This document shows, piece after piece, positions 61,801 to 64,000 of a DNA stretch of 64,000 bases. Both the position numbers and the translations under genes were made by a program. Under the pieces are notes generated by a model, which was not told where the DNA came from, ran no database searches, and saw only the letters and a list, made by a program, of their open reading frames with translations. Every line of letters begins with the position of its first letter. Within the stretch, counting starts at the first letter, position 1. Origin of the DNA: Streptomyces europaeiscabiei (GTDB lineage Bacteria; Actinomycetota; Actinomycetes; Streptomycetales; Streptomycetaceae); NCBI RefSeq assembly GCF_036346855.1, contig NZ_CP107841.1:1364001-1428000 (forward strand), read 5' to 3'.

Positions 61801-64000
61801 GCCATCACGCGGCCGAGTCCCCAGAGAGCCCCCTGCAAGGGGTGGACGACGGTGTCATCGCCGCTGCCGGTGGCGGCGGCGCCGCTGGTCAGGAACCACG
61901 TCCTGGCCTCGATACCGGCGTCCAGCAGGCCCTGGATCAGGAGCAGCGAGGAGATCATGCCCACGGTCGCGCCGGAGTGGGCCGGGGCCAGGCGCTCATC
62001 GAGGGCCAGCAGGGAGACGACGCCCCGCACGGAGGCGGGCTCGGTGTCGGCCAGCCGTGCGGCGATCCGCCCGCGGTCCAGGTCGTCCGCGGCCATGCCG
62101 AGGGTGACGGTGGTCGCGCCCGCGCGGTCCAGAGCACGGGTGACATGGGTGACCAGCGCAGACGTCAGGTGTTCTTCGGGTACGGCGAGCAGCCAGGTGC
62201 CGTCGAGCGTGTCCGTCCCGGGAAGTTCGTACGGCCGCCACACGACCCGATAGCGCCAGTTGTCGAGCCGGGCGCGGCCCCGCCGCCCCTGGTGCCATGC
62301 GGAGAGCGCGGGAATGATGTCGCCGAGGCCGTCGGTGGTGTTCAGGCCGAGAGCCTGGGCGAGTCCGTCGGCATCGCCTTCCTCGACGGTCCGCCAGAAC
62401 TGCTCCTCGGCGGGATCCGTGACGGCCTTGGCCTTGGGCACGTCCAGCCAGTAGCGGCTGCGCTGGAAGGCATAGGTCGGCAGGTCCACCCGGCGCGGGG
62501 ACAGCCCCTCGAACGCCGGCGCCCAGTCCACCGATACGCCCCGTGCCCACGCCTGGGCCAGGGAGAGATGGAAGCGCTCCAGACCGCCCTCACCACGGCG
62601 CAGTGAACCCACCACGACCGCGTCCGCGCCGGCCGCCTCGACGGTCTCCGTCACCGGCACCGTCAACACCGGGTGCGGACTCATCTCCAGGAAAGCGCCG
62701 TGCCCCTCCGCGACCAGCTTGGCCACCGCGGGCTCCAGACACACCGTCCGACGCAGGTTCCGGTACCAGTACCCCGCGTCCGTCTCCGCCGAATCAATCC
62801 ACTCGCCGGTCACCGTCGACAGGAAAGGAACAGACGGCTCCAACGCCACCACCGGCGCCAAAACCTCCGCCAACTCCCCCTCGATCAACTCCACATGAGA
62901 CGAATGCGACGCATAATCCACCTCGATCCGCCGCACCCGGACACCCGTGGATGCAGCGAACGCCACCAGTTCGTCGAGTGCGTCCGCGTCACCCGACACC
63001 ACTGTGGACACCGGACCGTTCACCGCCGCCACCGACACCCGACCCGGCCAACGCCCCGCCAACCCAGCCGCACCCTGCGCGTCGAGGGCGACCGACACCA
63101 TCCCCCCACGCCCCGCCAACGCCACAATCGCCCGCGAACGCAACGCCACCACCCGCGCACCATCCACCAACGACAACGCACCAGCCACCACCGCGGCAGC
63201 GATCTCACCCTGCGAATGCCCCACCACAGCAGCAGGCCGCACCCCGAACGACTCCCACAACGCAGCCAACGACACCATCACCGCCCACAACACCGGCTGC
63301 ACCACATCCACCCGGTCCAACCCGGGCGCACCCCCCACCCCCCGCACCACATCCACCAACGACCACTCAACAAACCCCTCCAGAGCAGCCCCACACTCCG
63401 CAAACCGAGCCGCGAACACCGGCGAAGCATCAAGAAGCTCCACCGCCATCCCCACCCACTGCGACCCCTGCCCCGGAAACACAAACACCGCATCCACCAC
63501 ATCACCGGGGCTCTCGGTGAGGCCGCGGGCGACGGTCGGGGGCTGTTCACCGCGGGCCAGGGCACGCAGACCGTTCAGCAGTGTGTTGTGGTCGGAGCCG
63601 ACGACGACGGCCCGCTCCTCCAGCGCGGCACGACCGGCCAGCAGGGAGTGGGCGATGTCCGCAGGGGACAGATCGGCGGACTCGACACGGTCGGCCAGCC
63701 GCCGTGCCTGCTCCTTCAGCGCGGTCTGCGAGCGGGCCGACAGCACCCAGGGCAGGACGGCGTCGGACGCCTCCTTCTCCTCGACGGCAGGTTCGGGAGC
63801 CGGTGCCTGCTCGAGGACGACGTGGGCGTTGGTGCCGCTGCCGCCGAAGGAGGAGACGCTGGCGCGGCGGGGCCGCCCGGTCTCGGGCCAGTCGACGGCC
63901 TCGGTGAGCAGGCGCAGGGTGCCGGAGGACCAGTCGACGTGCGGGGTGAGCTCCTCGCCGTGGAGCGACTGGGGGACGGTGCCGCGCCGGAGCGACTCGA
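50334..64000 (-). CDS. Type I modular polyketide synthase D, 5' end outside window: at least three modules
   Basis: The frame is open to the right edge. The visible part begins inside a ketosynthase, whose end reads SSFGGSGTNAH instead of the common SSFGxSGTNAH with Ile or Val. Then follow AT-KR-ACP (end of D1), KS-AT-KR-ACP (D2), KS-AT-DH-KR-ACP (D3) and a docking tail (SADEVSDDELRAFLEGDLDEA) suited to the N-terminal helix of PKS C. An internal ATG at 63746 is not the start; it only marks a KS-AT linker. D1 and D2 use methylmalonyl-type ATs and D3 a malonyl-type AT. The loading module and first extension steps must lie to the right of the window. Confidence 0.95.
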   Translation of the reverse strand, partial: ESLRRGTVPQSLHGEELTPHVDWSSGTLRLLTEAVDWPETGRPRRASVSSFGGSGTNAHVVLEQAPAPEPAVEEKEASDAVLPWVLSARSQTALKEQARRLADRVESADLSPADIAHSLLAGRAALEERAVVVGSDHNTLLNGLRALARGEQPPTVARGLTESPGDVVDAVFVFPGQGSQWVGMAVELLDASPVFAARFAECGAALEGFVEWSLVDVVRGVGGAPGLDRVDVVQPVLWAVMVSLAALWESFGVRPAAVVGHSQGEIAAAVVAGALSLVDGARVVALRSRAIVALAGRGGMVSVALDAQGAAGLAGRWPGRVSVAAVNGPVSTVVSGDADALDELVAFAASTGVRVRRIEVDYASHSSHVELIEGELAEVLAPVVALEPSVPFLSTVTGEWIDSAETDAGYWYRNLRRTVCLEPAVAKLVAEGHGAFLEMSPHPVLTVPVTETVEAAGADAVVVGSLRRGEGGLERFHLSLAQAWARGVSVDWAPAFEGLSPRRVDLPTYAFQRSRYWLDVPKAKAVTDPAEEQFWRTVEEGDADGLAQALGLNTTDGLGDIIPALSAWHQGRRGRARLDNWRYRVVWRPYELPGTDTLDGTWLLAVPEEHLTSALVTHVTRALDRAGATTVTLGMAADDLDRGRIAARLADTEPASVRGVVSLLALDERLAPAHSGATVGMISSLLLIQGLLDAGIEARTWFLTSGAAATGSGDDTVVHPLQGALWGLGRVMALEQPRHWGGLVDLPGELDDDSARGLIAVLAARGDEDQIALRGRSAHIRRLVRAPLAGRAAPRTWRTSGAALVTGGTGGLGAHTARLLARNGAEHLVLTSRHGAEAPGAAELERELTGLGCRVTIAACDVADREALRRLVEQAESDGPAIRTVVHTAGVGMLAPLADTDLDFFAEGARAKLLGAANLDEIFDHDRLDAFVLYSSVAGTWGSGDHGAYSASNAYVDALAEHRRARGLTGTSLAWGIWSPEGGGMAVNVVREQLRWRGIPFMDAELAVAGLQQALDHDETFLAVADIDWERFVPVFTATHPRPLLHEVPEVAEAMKADEAVLDRAADRRGGLRAELAALSAAERDRALADVVRGQVAAVLGHSDSNDIPPTRAFRELGFDSLTAVELRNRLNEATGLALPATIVFDHPNIRDLVRHLRGQLVDDSADEQAAVLPIIAAGRPAHEDEPIAIVSMGCRFPGGAHSPDDFWRLVLDETDAISSLPADRGWDLDTLYDPDPDRAGTSYVREGGFLHDAAEFDAGFFGISPREATAMDPQQRLLLETTWETLERAGIAPDSLHGSDTGVFVGVSHQGYGATGDVPDGLEGHLITGTVTSIASGRISYTLGLEGPAVTMDTGCSSALVAMHLAMRSLRSGECSLALTGGAAVMGEPIGLVGFSRQRGLAMDGRCKAFGAGADGMGMAEGVGVLLLERLSDARANGHQVLAVVRGSAINQDGASNGLTAPNGRSQQRVIRAALADAGLSAADVDVVEAHGTGTKLGDPIEAQALLATYGQERAGDRPLWLGSVKSNIGHTQAASGMAGVIKMVQAMRHGTLARSLHTEEISPFVDWPTGQVEVLAEARPWESVGRPRRAGVSSFGVSGTNAHVILEEAGQVAGEEPARTGADRSGAVVPWLLSARSEKALRAQAARLAAHLESADADAVDIAHSLLVGRAALEERAVVVGADRESLAASLRALGAGTAVPDVVRGGVRRPGDVVDAVFVFPGQGSQWVGMAVGLLDSSPVFAARFAECGAALDGFVEWSLVDVVRGVEGAPGLDRVDVVQPVLWAVMVSLAALWESFGVRPAAVVGHSQGEIAAAVVAGALSLVDGARVVALRSRAIVALAGRGGMVSVALDAEGAAGLAGRWPGRVSVAAVNGPVSTVVSGDADALDELVLFAQESGVRVRRIEVDYASHSSHVELIEGELAEVLAPVVALEPSVPFLSTVTGEWIDSAETDAGYWYRNLRRTVCLEPAVAKLVAEGHGAFLEMSPHPVLTVPVTETVEAAGADAVVVGSLRRGEGGLERFHLSLAQAWAHGVSVDWAPAFEGLSPRRVDLPTYAFQRSRYWLEPAVRDSAVDGSPGVLDDGFWNSVDNHDLDSLAESLGMEDVRSLAEVVPALSSWRRDRINRSTLDAWRYRIAWRPSTARAARAADLMGTWLVVVPAGHETDPLVRQVFAALDERSAGALLLVAGGPAAERDLMADMIRQQTDGTEIGGVLSLLALDESPWSGEGVLPTGLVLTASLLQALGDVRLDAPVWCATRGAVSVHRRERLNHPLQAMTWGLGRIAALEYPQRWGGLIDLPDALDDRAASRLVDGLSGTMEEDHLAVRGSGIFARRLVRAGEGPRPDGRWQPSGTVLVTGGTGGLGRHVARWLARGGAEHLVLASRRGPAAPGADELVAELAELGTPATVVACDVSDADAVRRLVDDLPGGGTLTAVVHTAGVIDDGVIDALTPQRAHGVMGPKADAALALDAATRHLDLDAFVLFSSMAGTLGGPGQGSYAAANAFLDALAARRRAEGLPATSVGWGTWAGGGMVGEEVAERLRRDGVPPMDPDLAIASLQKALDQDEEFLIVADVDWKLVTVRAFAALRDFPEARKTVAAGGDEEKEADAADGPPLVRRLAALAPAERRAALLAEVRAQAAAVLGHADPDAVPDGRAFRDLGFDSLTAVELRNRFAEATGLRLPVTLAFDHPSANALAAHLDQELFAADATAEALQQLPTAAVDDDPVVIVGMSCRFPGDVTSPEDLWRLVAEGTDAITPFPADRGWNVDHLYDPDPDRTGHSYTRHGGFLHDAAEFDPAFFGIAPREAVAIDPQHRLLLETSWEAFERAGIEPDRMRGARAGVFIGSNYNDYGSRVRRAPEGLEGYLATGSAGSVASGRIAYTFGLEGPAVTVDTACSSSLVALHLAAQALRSGECELALAGGVTVISTPDTFVEFSRQRALSPDGRCKPFSAEADGAGWAEGVGLLLLERLSDARRHGHPVLATVAATAVNQDGASNGLTAPSGPAQQRVIRQALASAGLSPKDVDAVEAHGTGTTLGDPIEAQALLAVYGQDRPAERPLWLGALKSNIGHTQAASGVAGVIKMVMAMRHGVLPRTLHAEDPSPHIDWSSGAVRLLHEERHWTPGDTPRRAGVSSFGVSGTNAHVILQEPDSPAPAEPRPAGTTSGALPWLLSARGTAALRAQARRLLDHIAARPETEPADLALSLATTRAHHDDRAAVVADGTDALAEALTALAEGRENPLLVTGRARGGRTAFLFSGQGAQRAAAGRTLYERYEVFADALDEVCAHLDAHLDQPLRDVMFAEPGTPQAALLDRTAYTQAALFAVQVALYRLLESLDVRPDALLGHSVGEIAAAHVAGVLALEDACRLVAVRGTLMGDLPAGGAMVSVQAGEDEVAPLLAAHEGRVAVAALNGPLATVLSGDEDAVLAVAAELAAQGRRTHRLKVSHAFHSHHMDGMLDTFAAHTAELGHATPAVPVVSTLTGRPVTADEPFDGAYWVRQVRAGVRFRDGIRALEEQGITTYVEIGPGDVLTALAGDCVEDDATLVPTLGRDTEEGASLTSALARLHTHGHRVDWDSWFAPTGARRTDLPTYPFQRRTYWLESTGADTLRTDLEQVGHQLVTAAVPLADSSGVVLTGTVSVQDRPWLADHALAGRVLFPGTAFLDLAMEACAHVGAARITDLTLQTPLVLPGHAGVHLQVAVGAPDGDGNRALTVHSRPATGGDTAQDPWTRHAEGTLSDTPAAAAVPLAAAWPPPTATPVDVTGLYERIAEGGFAYGPAFRGLRAAWRDGDTVYAEIAPADGEHLQGTDRFRVHPALLDAALHTVALAAAEDTGTVVPFTFSDITVHSAGSTALRVRLVPAAEEHTYRVTLLDQTGNPVADIDTLALRPVDTDALPAAPGRGALHRIRWTPVALGAPPAGPRHLVGSAVPPAAPALADAVHHADAAALLTAVADTAVPATVLAALPDTGEDTDPAVAARHASHHALGLVTDWLAHDGLAGSRLVVLTRHAVSTSPGDAPHTDPAQAAVWGLIRAARAENPGRFALVDHDGSAASLALLPAVLALGDSEIALREGTALTSRLTRTTPADTPAGTPAGTPGDGTVLVTGAGGVLGRRIARHLVTVHGVRSLVLAGRRGAAADGMTELHEELTGHGAHVTVAACDVADPAALTALLDGIPADRPLTAVVHTAGVLDDGIVQSLTPERVDTVLRAKADATVLLEQLTRDTGAALVLFSSLAGTLGGVGQGNYSAANAFLDAFAARHAAHGRRVQSLAWGLWAERSGMTGKLGEADLRRIARSGLRPMNTADALALLDTAMRSPEPWYAPADLDPAALRASDGSVPDLVRDLVGARTGRLAAQAAATPAAPAEGELRARLAALAPSARHDAVLDAVLAQAALVIGHDSPDALDPEGGFLDSGFNSLTAVELRNRIGALAGVRLPATLMFDHPTPQRLAAHLLERIAPADLPVASPVLDQLDALEAQLTGSAVDEALQDRLRSRLHGLLARLDGVPAPTATADTAGTPAAGASADEVSDDELRAFLEGDLDEA
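55900..60447 (-). other. PKS module D2: KS-AT(methylmalonyl)-KR-ACP
   Basis: The KS Cys (codon 59928-59930) sits in DTGCSSA rather than DTACSSS, two changes around the nucleophile. AT Ser codon 58566-58568 (GHSQGE) and YASH at 58257-58268 indicate methylmalonyl-CoA. The KR has IDD, probably B-type. ACP Ser codon 55996-55998. Predicted output: 2-methyl-3-hydroxy unit. Confidence 0.87.
57796..58859 (-). repeat. 1,064-bp near-identical acyltransferase block, copy in module D2
   Basis: Partner of 62443-63506. Codon usage inside differs sharply from the KR and ACP coding DNA on its left. Confidence 0.85.
60530..64000 (-). other. PKS module D1 (partial): KS end-AT(methylmalonyl)-KR(A-type)-ACP
   Basis: Only the last part of the KS is present. 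AT Ser codon 63213-63215 (GHSQGE) and YASH at 62904-62915 indicate methylmalonyl-CoA. The KR has no LDD motif and carries Trp (codon 61176-61178, AGTWGSGDHGAY), which marks an A-type KR. ACP Ser codon 60636-60638 (GFDSL). Predicted output: 2-methyl-3-hydroxy unit with A-type alcohol. Confidence 0.87.
62443..63506 (-). repeat. 1,064-bp near-identical acyltransferase block, copy in module D1
   Basis: It aligns without net gaps to 57796-58859 in module D2 (offset 4,647 bp) and covers most of the AT plus the post-AT linker. A short divergent tract at about 62940-63000 interrupts it. G/T-ending codons dominate on the coding strand. Confidence 0.85.

Noticed and set aside
63744..63746. ATG 63746 as the start of PKS D
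   Set aside because: The frame continues upstream with the end of a ketosynthase to the window edge, so this Met is inside the KS-AT linker.

Overview
The window is very G+C-rich and strongly C/G-biased at third codon positions. It carries GTG starts, long shadow reading frames opposite real genes, and giant modular type I polyketide synthases (PKS). Together these point to a Streptomyces or a close actinomycete relative. About 61 kb is one macrolide-type biosynthetic region transcribed leftward (minus strand). The left 2.8 kb is a different, patchy segment.

Left edge (1-2809): the tail of a plus-strand type I PKS gene, ending in a shortened dehydratase domain, enters from the left and stops at 676. 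A perfect 40-bp palindrome follows. Then come a TerC-family membrane protein gene (937-2271, plus strand) with an unusual Cys-rich tail, and a small degenerate type I-E-like CRISPR array (2365-2572; four repeats, three spacers of exactly 33 nt) with no cas genes in view. A 44-bp sequence occurs twice in direct orientation (725-768 and 2604-2647) and brackets the terC/CRISPR block. A strong terminator (2753-2792) closes the PKS operon arriving from the right.

PKS region (2810-64000, minus strand), in transcription order: PKS D (64000-50334, 5' end outside the window; modules D1-D3), a terminator hairpin, rfbA/rmlA (glucose-1-phosphate thymidylyltransferase, 50234-49167), an mqnB-like nucleosidase gene overlapping it by 4 bp (49170-48385), a 297-bp gap with a candidate PAS-LuxR operator, PKS C (48087-23917; 8,056 aa, five modules), PKS B (23853-13726; two modules) and PKS A (13690-2810; two modules plus thioesterase). 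C, B and A are separated by only 63 and 35 bp and look like one operon. Every downstream protein starts with a coiled-coil docking helix, and D, C and B end in acidic docking tails, so D to C to B to A is the simplest assembly order.

Reading domains co-linearly (inference), the last twelve extensions use four methylmalonyl-type acyltransferases (D1, D2, C4, A1) and eight malonyl-type ones. Counting from the carboxyl end, the chain would carry a C2-C3 double bond, 4-methyl, 5- and 7-hydroxyls, a C8-C9 double bond, a reduced C11, 12-methyl, 13-hydroxyl, a C15 ketone (module C3 has no ketoreductase), 17- and 19-hydroxyls, a C20-C21 double bond, and 22- and 24-methyls with 23- and 25-hydroxyls. 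A C15 ketone with a C19 hydroxyl would suit a six-membered hemiketal. The terminal thioesterase and rfbA suggest a glycosylated polyol macrolactone. The starter unit, other sugar genes, glycosyltransferases and pathway regulators are outside the window.

The PKS genes are visibly mosaic. Three pairs of near-identical 0.8-1.1 kb blocks lie between different modules, and several coincide with abrupt changes in codon usage.
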